The translations under genes were made by a program, and so were the position numbers. A stretch of 64,000 nt of DNA, from NCBI GenBank assembly GCA_016617855.1, contig JAECUM010009757.1, forward strand, positions 1-64,000, read 5' to 3'. This DNA comes from Megalonaias nervosa. Taxonomy: Eukaryota > Mollusca > Bivalvia > Unionida > Unionidae. Below are positions 10,771 to 21,044 of the stretch, in pieces (positions within the stretch are counted from its first letter, which is position 1; each line of letters opens with the position of its first letter). The notes under the pieces are model-generated. The model did no database searches and had not been told where the DNA came from. It worked only from the letters and a program-made list of their open reading frames with translations.

Positions 10771-13257
10771 TTTCCATTCCATCCTTTTGAATATGAAGGA
10801 CCCCAGAGTTTATGCCAGGGACTTGTATATCAACTGAGGACTCCTGAAATCCATGACTCCTCATCCTGAAATTCTGTTGAGAGTCCTATAAAATATGGCA
10901 GGTATGTGAATATATGCTATTTATGTGCAATATATAATTAAACATGCCTTTTCGTATAGATTACATCACTTTCTAAAATCGCTTATGTCACTGAAAAATA
11001 TCAACTCATGAATTTGTGGCTCAAAGTAAATTAAACATTGATGGACTCCTCAGACCTTTGTGTTCTTGTTTGGGATTTTTTAAACTGTTGTCCTCTACTA
11101 CAACTCCATGTCAAAGTTCAACATATCCTAGGCTGGCTAATGTATTGGCAGACTCATTGTCCCGCAAGAACCAACAAATATAAATGGAATGGTCTCTCCA
11201 TCCCTCATTTTTCACTTAATAGGTGACCAGTGAGGTCGACTTATGATGGACCTATTTGTGACAAGGAGGATTGGCCAACTCCTTACTATTGTCTCTTCGG
11301 CCCTGGATCCAAAGCCTAGATAATCAATGCTTTTTATAGTGATTGGAACAGTCAAATGTATACACTACTCCAACACCCAGGTTCCAAAGGTGATAAAGAA
11401 ATCAAAGGAATCAGTGTCTCCTCATCCTGATTGCTAAACTCAAATGGGAAATCTTTCATCAGCCTCATCAATCTTGCAACAGAATTGCCAGGAATTGAGA
11501 CATTTCCTTATCTGCTTTAAGCAACCATGATGGCAAGTGTTTCATTCCAGACCAGAGCTCCTGAACCTGCCTGTCTTGATCTTATTAATATGCTCTTTGC
11601 AACAGCAGGTGGTGGAGGATCCCTCAAGTGATTTGGCCCTTCCACCTTAAAGGTGTGTGAAGACAGTGGAATATATTTTCACAGTGATTTGCACAAGAAC
11701 ATTTTATACCACCACAGGTTTATCCATACCTCAATAGCTATCTTCCTATGACTCACAGATGAGAAACAGTTAGTACCAATCATAATTAAAAACCTACCAT
11801 TCCACGATCAACAGTACATTGTCATGGAATAGAGGATATTGGACTAACCAAAGACCTATCCGATCTTCTTTCCATTTGGATTATATATGTCTAGTGACAT
11901 TGGATCCTTGCCTGTGTTGAATTTCTCAATTGTACTAACCGGGCTGGAAAAAAAAAAGCATTGAAACTGCTCTCAGGAGCTTCATTGGTTCACCTCTTAT
12001 ACAAGTCCTGCCTCCTCACAACATTGATGAACTGCACATAGAATCAGTGAAAACATATCCTATTGGTGGACCCGTCTTCATGCAGTTCTGACAGGATCGG
12101 TCAGTATTACACATAATGCCCCTTGCTTTCATTGTCAGGAACAGACTACTTTGGTAATAATTCCTATCCACTCTGGACACTTCATCTCAAGGTCATCCAC
12201 AGGTCCTAGTGTGAGCTCTGAAGTGGTATTGAAGGAAGACCAAGCCAGTTATTGTATCAAGGGAGATCACACCTCTTCTTACCTCAAAGGAGGTAAAGGA
12301 TGATATGTCAACATGGACACTTGGATAATGTGGACTATTTGTTCTGCATATCAGAAATAACCCCACACCAATGAATTTGTTTGGCATCTTGGCTCATTAA
12401 GTTAGGACAGTTGCCACAACATTGCGCATGAGCAAAACTGTCCTTAAACTGTTATTATCCATGCCGTGGGATGGAGATCCAAGTACACTTATCCAGTTTT
12501 TATCTTAGAGATCTTTCATGCTAAATGGCTGAACTCAGTCTGATGGGAACTATAGAATGGTGCAACAAGTTACCTTCCTGGGTCATTCAACAGCTTCATA
12601 AGTATTTGGATTCATGACCTGTGGTGGATTTGCAGGAACATTTTTCCCTTTCTAAGTCGCTGTCCAATATATTGAGTCTATTTTCCAGTCGGGTTGACTG
12701 GAAGCTGTTTCACATACCTTAGAGGACTGGAGATGGTCTCTCCAGGGTAAGGGGATATATCTCCCTCCACCTCATACCTATTCTCTTAAGGCATTAAGAT
12801 CAGGTAACTTATTTGAAGAAAAAAACAATATTTTCTAGTAAAATATGTTTCTTTGATAATACTGATGTTTTCCACTCCAGTATTATTGTGACTCTGTTCT
12901 TAAATTAAGTAACAGAAAAGTTTTGTAAAATTCAACACGTTTATTTCCCTAGAATACTAAGAATACTAAGTGAAAATTTAAAAAGAACTTACATTAAATG
13001 TGAATTGAATCCCAATTAATCCTAAAAGATTTATCACAAATCCAAATGTATAAAGTTCCAACTGAGCTCTAGTGTTATTCCAAATAATTTCCGATATTGA
13101 ATGTGTTGATGTGCCAGTAGTTTTCAAGACGCTGATCTGCCAATAGCCTGAATTGTGATGATGTACTAACAATCTTTTGTTGTATCACAATAATATAATC
13201 CAAAAATGTTCTTGTTTGAATTCATTACAATTCCAAATTAATTATGCAGTCCAAGAA

Positions 13258-13439
13258 TACAGTAGAACCTGTCGTGAAAGACCACCCTTTCTGACAGAAA
13301 ATTATGGTCTCTCAAGACAGGTGGTCTCTCATAACAGGTCACAGTGCTATATAATCATTAAGTTTGTGCATTGAGAATATGGTCTCTCAAGACAGGTGGT
13401 CTCACATAGCAGTGGTCTTTCAAGACAGGTTTCACTGTA
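13258..13439. mobile_element. Mariner/pogo-type MITE
   Basis: A 178-base element flanked by TA. Terminal inverted repeats start CAGTAGAACCTGTC on the left and CAGTGAAACCTGTC on the right strand, extending to about 27 bases with few mismatches. Internal copies of GGTCTCTCAAGACAGGTGGTC repeat the terminal motif. There is no coding capacity, so it is non-autonomous. Confidence 0.85.
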
Positions 13440-13862
13440 GTATAGATGAACACTTTGTATTTCTAGTGAATAATAATTTGAGTGATAATTCCACTGTAAT
13501 GAAATAATGAAAATGAGAATAAGACTGATTCTGCCTCAGATGTTTTCTTTTGCAAGAATGAGTAATTGCTCAAGTAAACAAGATTAAAAACCCCTCTACT
13601 TGACCTTAGTCAAAATTACCATTTTCTGAAAATACTATGTTACTTAATGGAATTTTTCAATCTAGAACATTCTAAGTTATCAATAAGACAAGATCTGTTG
13701 CTAAAATTATAATAAAGAAGATGGGAAACATAAGGTACAACAGGTATATCCATTGAGAATACCAATGTCCTAGACCCAGACCCAAATAAATATATTTACT
13801 TTCATTGATAATGATCCTAATATTTAATCCATACTCATAAAGAAATGTTAGCTATGTGTTAT

Positions 13863-14188
13863 TGCCACTCTGGTGGTCAAAGTGGTTAGAACATCTGCCT
13901 TGGATGCAGAATGTCATGGGTTTAAACCCTGGCACAGTCACACCAAAGACTTAAAGACATGATATTAGCATTGCCTCGCTAGGCATTCAGCATTAAGAGG
14001 TTAGTGTTAAGAATGGTCAGCCTGGTGTCGGGCGTGATAATATGACTGGGTGGGACATCATGCTACATGTCTATGGCATGATACCCCAGTGATAGACATC
14101 ACTATAAACTGCCACACTGCAGACATTGTAGCATTATGACTGGAAAATTGTGAAAGCTACTTTAAAAATCCAAAACACACAAACAACT
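13863..14188 (+). mobile_element. SINE family B copy
   Basis: Complete from the head (GTGGTCAAAGTGGTTAGAAC, B box GGGTTTAAACCC) through CATTAAGAGGTTAGTGTTA, GGGTGGGACATCATGC and GACATCACTATAAACTGCC to GCTACTTTAAAAATCC and an ACACACA tail. Inserted within the LTR at 12887-14330. Confidence 0.9.
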
Positions 14189-14529
14189 AATTATTATTTG
14201 TTTAGAAAATAAAAGTTACTGGTCAGGTACAGAATGAACTTGATAAGGTCAAGTCCAAAAGATAATTATGCATTACATATTATCAAGGAGAAATAAACTA
14301 ACTAACAATACTAATTAAATATACATAACAGTAGTAATTGATGATTTCACATTATTTGGTGCCAATCCTGGTATGAAGTGGAAAACACTCTGCCACCTTG
14401 GTGAGCAGATAACTTGTTTTTTTTAGTAAATCGTTTTAATCTCGAAGGGCTGGATTTGTGATTTAGTAGTAATTCCCCTAACATATTACTATAAGGTAAG
14501 TATTCTCAAACAATTGGTTGTAAATGAAA

Positions 14530-15400
14530 ATATTGGCAATCAGACATTAAGAATGATGGCAGCCCATCTAGAAAATCTTGTTATCTGTTCTCTTCCTAAA
14601 TGGAAGTTATATTGACATATTTTTATGAAAAGACTGGTCCTTAATGAAAACTGTGCCTATCTGACATCCAGTATGGCCACTATGACAATCGTTTTGTAAT
14701 AGTGCTGATATTACATCCAGTATGGCCACTAGGATGGCCATCTTGAATATCTTGTTATGGCTACTTCATCTAATGGAAAGTCATATTGATATGGGTTTTC
14801 AGTAGAAGCCAGGGGGCTCCGAGTGGCCAAGTGGTCTAAAGCGCTCTCCGTTACGGATCACTGCCATCTCACCTCTGTCTGCGTGGGTTCGAGTCTAGGA
14901 TTCGGCAAATGTGGATATGTGAGAAAGCTTGCCAGTGGCTTCTCGTGGGTCGGTGGTTCTTTCTGGGGATTGCCCGGTTTCTTCCTCCACCATTAATACT
15001 GGCCGCCATGTATAGCCTATCATGTGCTGAAAAATGGCGTTAAGCCCACAACAACAACAACAACATCAGTAGAAGCCATCTTATGATAACTACTTGGTCC
15101 TAAATGAAAATGGTGATGATCTGACATCCAATATGACCACTATAACGGTCATCTTTACAATCTTGTTAAGGCTACTTTCCTAGATAGTTGGTCATGCAGT
15201 TTTCAGCAGAAAACATATTGTCATGTATAGTTGGTCCTAAATAAAAATAGTGCCACTTTTACATCAAGTGTGGCCATCTTGAAGTTATTTTTTACTGCAC
15301 AAGAATGTCAGATTGTTTCAGTACTAAGCAATTAAAAAGAAGAAATGATCTTATCTTCAATTCATCAAAATTCTTTTTCACCACTAGAGTGACAGTATCA
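14530..15400 (+). repeat. Degenerate tandem repeat, about 135-bp unit, locus 1
   Basis: Four or five units, each with TTGGTCCTAAATGAAAA, TCTGACATCCAGTATGGCCA, GCCATCTTGAA, AATCTTGTTA and a TCATATTGATATGGG-like segment. The same unit makes the array at 34260-35115, and the segment after both arrays (GATCTTATCTTCAATTCAT here) is also shared. A SINE of family A is inserted at 14812-15066. Confidence 0.8.
14800..15078 (+). mobile_element. SINE family A, full-length copy with 12-bp target duplication
   Basis: The element at 14812-15066 is flanked by exact CAGTAGAAGCCA repeats (14800-14811 and 15067-15078). It is the best copy for defining the family: GGGGGCTCC, A box GTGGCCAAGTGGTCTAAAGC, B box GGGTTCGAGTC, AGAAAGCTTGCCAGTGGC, core GGTCGGTGGTTCTTTCTGG, TTCTTCCTCCACC, ACTGGCCGCCATGTATAGCC, GGCGTTAAGCCC and (CAA)n. 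Total about 255 bases. The head looks derived from a tRNA with a Leu/Ser-like D arm. Confidence 0.92.
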
Positions 15401-15439
15401 ATGGAGGATTGGGTCAGGGTGGTGGCTGGTTCTTTTGTT

Positions 15440-16215
15440 ATTTTATTTGTGGATATATTTGAGTGAAATCAGCTGTCTTGGATTGATATTTTGAATTAAA
15501 CCTGATCAGACATTTCCATTAAATTTCAACATTTTCTACCTTCTCATGAAAATTTAAAATAAAACACAAAACAGTCCTCCATTTTCTTCAGTTAGAAGGG
15601 CTTATTACTCTCCAATCTCAGCATACTCAAATACAAGAATATCTGTACTAAATGCATGCTAATTCACAAGGGCAAAAAATCTTTCGTACTTGTGCATAAA
15701 TTGAATAATTAATAGTTTCTTCATAATCATTAGTAGAACTACTTTCAGTGATAAAACTGTAAGTAAAGAATTCAACAAACTGCAGCTTTTCTACAGTTAT
15801 GGACAATATTAAGAACAGTCTGTGCATTGCACCTTGTCTGGCAATTGTGCACAGACATATAGTGGTAAAGGCTAGAAGTATTCTTGTTTCCAGTCTGAGC
15901 TAACAGCTAATCGAGCAGAGTGGCATATTATTTAAAGGATATAATCTAATGTCATTTGTTTGTATTTTCTGATTTTCAAGCATTCAGTGGTAATTACCCA
16001 TATTGACCTGTCATAATTAGAGTGTTGTGTAGTCAGGAGTAAGTCATCACATTCTCAAAAGATCATTTGCTGCTTGTTACTCTGAAAGATAAAGCTCTCC
16101 AATTGCAAAAATATAACAGTCCAAATTTAACCCACCCACCCCCGTCTTTGGACAAAATTGTGAAATTTTGCATTGATGAAAATATCCCTGCTGTATAATA
16201 TTTATTGTATTTCAG
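15440..16215. other. Intron 2, 3' part, no gene seen
   Basis: AT-rich sequence leading to the exon 3 acceptor TTGTATTTCAG. The 154-codon minus-strand ORF at 16063-16527 overlaps exon 3 in antisense and has no motif; it is taken as a shadow of the exon. Confidence 0.6.
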
Positions 16216-16432
16216 AATTGACCTAAGGGTGAGCAGTACAAACTTCAGTGAAGACTCCAAGAGAAGTCTATCAATCACTTGGCTGAAGGACAAGCTTTTG
16301 ACAAAGCTGTGCCGCTGGAGCGAAGAGGAAAATCTAAAAACCACTCTTTCATCACTTCGCCTTTTGAACCTGGAAGAATACAATATACAGTATAATGACT
16401 TGAAACAGAAATATGGAATGCATTTTGTGAAG
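16216..16432 (+). CDS. TRMT44: TRMT44 coding exon 3
   Basis: A 217-nt exon between ATTTCAG and GTGAGA. Its first base completes Arg with exon 2 (YHTN-R-IDLRVSS), and it ends on a complete Lys codon. The reading LKDKLLTKLCRWSEEE, then LKTTLSSLRLLNLEEYN and YNDLKQKYGMHFVK, matches the helical region just before the catalytic domain of vertebrate TRMT44 (LLAKLAKWS, STLSL, Y-x-x-LK-x-KY). The frame is fixed by both junctions. The intron to exon 4 is about 7.8 kb. Confidence 0.92.
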
Positions 16433-16776
16433 GTGAGACACTGGTAACCATGTGCTGTTATAAAAAAATTACAAAATTGTTTGTTATAGGACCCTACTAT
16501 AGTTTTCTCTGGGATCTTGTGTGGCATGTACCTCTTCTACATAAGATGAAATAAAGACAAAATGTTGCTAATATTATTTTCTTTACTTTAAAATATTTTC
16601 ATTTCCATTCCAAATGAATGGCTTGACTAATGTTAATCCTACAGCATTTTAGTCCAAGTCACACTTGTTTTATTTTGAAGGTGTATGAATCAGTTGCATT
16701 TATAACTGAGCTGTTTCACCTTATTTTGTTGGTTTGGGACAGTTTTCTTAAGTTGTTGTTAGCAGCATACTGTATT

Positions 16777-18490
16777 TACTGTATATGTTGGGACACTATT
16801 TGTTGGGACACCATAAATTATTTTTTAAAGTAATTTTGTTGTGCGCTGTATGTTCTGGGACACATAATTTGTTCGAGTCATAAGTTGTGGGACACTTTTT
16901 AAATCATTAGAAAATTACATGTCGGAAAATGCACTCCAACTGAAATTTTATTTTAAAAAAATATAAAACTGTGTACTTGAGATAAAACTCTTTAATCCAC
17001 TGCAGCAGCATCTTGTCAATACAACCTTCTCCTGCACACATACATTCCATTCTTTCAGTGCATGAATATTTTTTTAGCTATCTTATGCTATGAAAAATTA
17101 CTGTTGGAGGCAAGACATCTCCTGAAGCAGAAACTGCAAGGACTAAAGTCAGAATTTTTAATATCTGCACCTGTCATGCTTATTCTCACTTTTAACCCCT
17201 ATCTTATCATCAGTCCATCGAGGATTGAGATCAGAGTACACTAAAATATCATCCATGTTAATGATCATATTGTCAGTGAAATCATCATCTTGTCTTCTTG
17301 CCTTCACGAATTCATCAAATGATTTTATTTTCTCCAAATCTTCTGGGCGACGCTGGGTCATCGATGTCTGCGCATGAAGCACTATATTGTGTCACTTTCA
17401 TGTTCCATTATTTCAATTTATTTTCAAAATTCCTGTGCATACTGGTGAAAAGAAACCAAAGTTAGATTCTGTATCTCAACCAACTTTGTTTATTTTTAAA
17501 AAATATAAAAAATTTTTAAAAAATCAGCACACTTAAAAGAACCCTAAGTTAGCTTCCAAGGTCAGCTTGCTTTGTAATAAAATAACCTTTCTATTGATAT
17601 CCTTTAAAAAAGACTTAGCTTAAAAGTATTCAAGTTGGCTTAAGAGGTTGCCTTACTTTGTAATAAATATAACCTTTGTCTTTGACGTCCTGTTGGTAAG
17701 ATCAAACAATGAGTTTCCTGCTCTCTGCCAGTTGTGTTTATTCACCACCTGGGCTTCTATTTGCTTGGCATCTATAGTCATAATTAATACAAATGGGCAT
17801 TAATGTCTATGGGTAAATAGTATAGAGAGCAATAACTTGATTTAATAATACTTTTTGTAACCCATGCTAGCGAAAAGATTGTCATTTTCACTGAAGTGAA
17901 TGTGTTTTTAAATAATGATTTTTTATTTGGGAGATACTTCATATAGTTGACCTGGATATAATTCCATCTTGGTTATTTTGCACCTAACACCATGTCGTGT
18001 GAATGGCAGATACCATCAAGCAATGATTATTTCCCTTTCGTTTGTGATTTTGTTGGCTCCAGGTTTCAGTCGGAAAGCATGTTCAAACCTTAGTTTTTTG
18101 TGTACATCCAAGCACGATTTGTTTCTGTATGTTCACGTCAATGAACAGTGTGTTATATGTTATTGGACATTAGCAATACATGCTACAGTATGGAAGCCTA
18201 CGCTACATATACAGAGTTTGTGAATATATTTTATTCTTTAATGCTCATGATGAAAAAAAGAGAAATAAGTGATAATAATACAAGGTTAATTTCTTTTATT
18301 TTATTATCAAATAAGCATTTTGTTTATTATTTTATTGCAATGTGCAGCAGGGAGTGGGCGCAAATTCAGCACAAATTTATTTCCTATCTTAAGTCTTGGG
18401 ATGTGTCACCTTGGTGAAAAAAGTTTCACCATAAGTTCTGGGACAGTGAAAAAAAAATGATTATTTTATCATGTCCCAGTATATATGGTA
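16777..18490 (-). mobile_element. Pogo-type DNA transposon with broken transposase
   Basis: The element is flanked by TA with inverted ends CTGTATATGTTGGGACA and (right end reversed) CCATATATACTGGGACA; copies of GGGACAC-type motifs recur just inside both ends. On the minus strand 17382-17158 reads TQRRPEDLEKIKSF, then IINMDDILVYSD, which matches the DDE-domain NMDETPVYFD motif of pogo/Tigger transposases; the usual Glu and Thr are changed. After a frame break the domain continues at about 17135-16960 (LPPTVIFHS, LLQWIKEFYLKY). The N-terminal DNA-binding part was not found and stops interrupt the rest, so it is inactive. Confidence 0.85.
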
Positions 18491-18950
18491 AATATGGTAT
18501 GTTATTTTTGTAGTATTCACCCCTTCCAAAAATATTGGACTCCTCTAGTATCACATGCATTTGGATGAAGCTAGTCAAAACTGCCAAAATTAATTTTGGG
18601 TTTCAGATTCAAGGACTGGTATTAACATTAACCACGCTCTTCACTTTGAAAAGAAATGAATGCAGTAGTGTTGCATGGAGCTGCAGAAGATTGATTTAAA
18701 AATATTAGAAAGATTTGAATCAGTTTCATGCAAATTTAGCAACATTGTGCAAAGCCGCAGAGAAAATTATAGTGTTAGGTAAGTCCTTCATGGAAGCCAT
18801 GGTCAGGCAGTACATATTCTACTCTGTGACATTTGGTGGCAGAGACCTGTCATACTCATCAAAAATTAATTTCTGCATGATCATTCTGGATGAAGATATG
18901 TTGATGTGTCTCAAGGCAAAAGCCACAATATTATGAACAACTAATCATAA

Positions 18951-20918
18951 TACTGTGACCCCCCCCCCCCAAACAAGGCCACCCTTTCTACACTGAAAAT
19001 CTTGCAATGGAAAAGGGGTGACCTCCATTGAAGGTGGGTTAAATAGTATTCTATTTTGGTGTTGATTGAGGTGAGATCAAATCAAGGGGTGGTTTCTCTT
19101 GCAAGGTGCCTCATGAGGTGGGATAACTGTATCAAAGAGCACGCAGATGTTAATGTTCAGATGCATATATTATGGCTGTTTCTGAATTACAACTGAAACA
19201 GATTACCATTTATGAAAAGACACATGCAAACTTCTTTTAATTTGATTGAATTCATTTGAAAGATTAAAATTTAATCATGCGTCTGTCTTTTAACAGGACT
19301 GCTCCGGTGGCCCAGCGGTTAGAGCATCTGCATCAGATGTGGGAGGTTGCGGGACAGCTCTATCCAGAGGGGCTCATATTGTTGTTTAATTTAGCTATAG
19401 TTATGCATGTACTATATAACCACTTCAGTGACCTAAGTGGTTAGAGCATCCACCTTGGATGTGGGAGGTCATGGGTTCAAACCCTGGCCAAGTCATGTAA
19501 AAAAACTTACAAAAAATGGTACTAGCAGCTGCCTTGCTTGGTGCTCAGCATTAAGAGGTTAGTATTAGGATTGGTCGGCCTGGTATCAGGATAATGTGAC
19601 CGGGTGAGTCATGATGCAGCATGTCTGCAGCATGATTCCCCAGTGCTAGACATCACTATAAACGGCCACACTGCAGACATCGTAGTGATATGACTGAAAT
19701 TTTGTTAAAGCTACGTTAAAAATCCAAAAACACACACGCACTGTCTTTAAACGGATCACCCACTTCTTATGGCCAGAATCCCTTGGCACTGACGAGTTTG
19801 TGTTCAAAAGTACCCGTCAAGAACAGCCACCCCTCTAACGCAACCAGCGGCCAGCATATTAGTACAAAAATGTAAAATGTTCTCCTCACAAGTGGCCACT
19901 TTTTATTTTAAATGTGTCTAGAACCAATAATTAATTCATATTGTAAGGTAAGTGATCAGATTATCTCTACAATCAATACCTGTCTCCCGATGTCAGGTTT
20001 CTGTTACTGAAAGAAATGTTGGCTAAAGTACATATAACACTAAGATTAATCATTATCTGTAAAAGCCAACATTTACAGGTGATGGGCTCAACAATGTTGT
20101 GAAAGAGTTTTGGGTTGCACACATTTGTTGATTTCTTCTCTTTGATGATTACAACCGGACGAAATTGTCAAGATCATAACATGGTCAGCATAGGCTAAAT
20201 ATAGATTTTGTGGATTAGTATACACACAGTAACCTTGAACAAAACAGGGTACCAGACAAAGACCAGAAAAATCATGTGACAATACATTATCGCTTCCTTT
20301 ACGAAGACGGCATTTCACCCACTCTACAAAAGTTTCGTCTGCATAATTAAATTGCATATAGCTGGCAACATCCAAATAAATCATTACCAAACATTAACAT
20401 GTCATCGCGTAAACAGAGACATATTACTTTAGAAGAAAGTCGGTTATTCTACTCAGTGACATGGGTGGGGAGACTTGCTGAACAGTTTTATGTAGAAAAG
20501 ACTCGAATAACTGATCAGGAGATTATTCAGCAGCAGTGGGAAAATGGAGCAAATGGAAAGAAAATTACGTATGTACCAAGATTTAAATCACGTTTTTGAA
20601 CGGCTTTGCAATGTGCATGACAACAATACCTGCTCGCATATCGCGCTTACATCAAGAATAAGAACTATTAAAATGTATATTCAGTTGCAATAAGTTTATT
20701 CTTAAGACAAGAAGAACCTTTCAATAATTAATGTTACTTGTAAACAAAGATATTAAATGAAGATATTAAAGGCATTGAAGTATGTAGCTTTCTTACTAAT
20801 TTGTACATTACATATACTTTTCACAAAAGATTTAGTCCCCCTCTGGAAAGGCCACCTGTCTTATAAGGCCACTTTCCCGGTGCAGAAGGGGTGGCCATAT
20901 AAGAGAGGGACCACTGTA
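18951..20918. mobile_element. TIR element, probably pogo-like, with nested SINE
   Basis: TA-flanked candidate. The left end CTGTGACCCCC, AAGGCCACCCTTTCTACAC faces a right end that reversed reads CAGTGGTCCCTCTCTTATAT, GGCCACCCCTTCTGCAC. Subterminal GGCCACC-like blocks recur near 19750-19830. SINE family B is inserted at 19296-19745. A 66-codon + strand ORF at 20399-20599 starts MSSRKQRHITLEES, which faintly recalls the N-terminus of pogo-type transposases but diverges at once. The left end is weaker than the right. Confidence 0.5.
19296..19745 (+). mobile_element. SINE family B copy with two tRNA-like heads
   Basis: A first head fragment (GGCCCAGCGGTTAGAGCATC, 19310-19350) runs into GACAGCTCTATCC...ACTATATAACC. 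A second complete head follows (CCTAAGTGGTTAGAGCATCC, B box GGGTTCAAACCC) with the full body ending GCTACGTTAAAAATCC and CACACACG. The linker is the same as at 4665-4735. Confidence 0.88.
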
Positions 20919-21044
20919 TAGCGTTAATTAGGTCAAATATATTGAGTATGAATAGGAAGGTCACAAGATAGGTGTATCACAAGTTGTTTGTGGTACTCTT
21001 GTTTTTATTACTGTCAGTTTTACTGTCCTAAATCTGTAGCAAAG

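Larger units (their letters stand above)
12887..14330 (-). mobile_element. LTR, family L, interrupted by a MITE and a SINE
   Basis: In minus orientation it begins TGTTATGTATATTTAATTAG (from 14330) and ends GAGTCACA (12887), a TG...CA structure. Its 3' part shares AAACTTGTT-like, TTTTCTGTTACTTAA and GAGTC motifs with the LTRs at 25180, 43221 and 58228. Removing the two nested insertions leaves about 940 bases, close to the other copies. No 5-base target duplication could be matched. It sits inside the 3' end of DIRS copy 2. Confidence 0.65.
10990..14525 (+). mobile_element. Degraded DIRS-type retrotransposon, copy 2, with nested insertions
   Basis: The reading SSDLCVLVWDF near 11045 matches SSDLCVQIW of copy 1 near 8699. 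The following text (LADSLSRK-like and EWSLHP-like in shifted frames, 11140-11260) is the RNase H end of a DIRS pol. Downstream to 12780 it is heavily mutated and no recombinase motif could be read. The 3' end is split: GTTTTCCACTCCAGTA at about 12866-12881 and its rough complement at about 14373-14392 flank an LTR (12887-14330). The right end near 14450-14520 (GGGCTGGATTTG, GTAAGTATTCTC) matches the right end of copy 1 near 10680-10740. Confidence 0.6.

Noticed and set aside
16063..16527. 154-codon minus-strand ORF
   Set aside because: It lies antisense to TRMT44 exon 3, which is supported by phase and homology; no motif of its own.
18715..18936. ORF sharing FYSVT..GR with the ORF at 20399
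   Set aside because: The match is only a few residues and falls in unrelated surroundings; likely chance.
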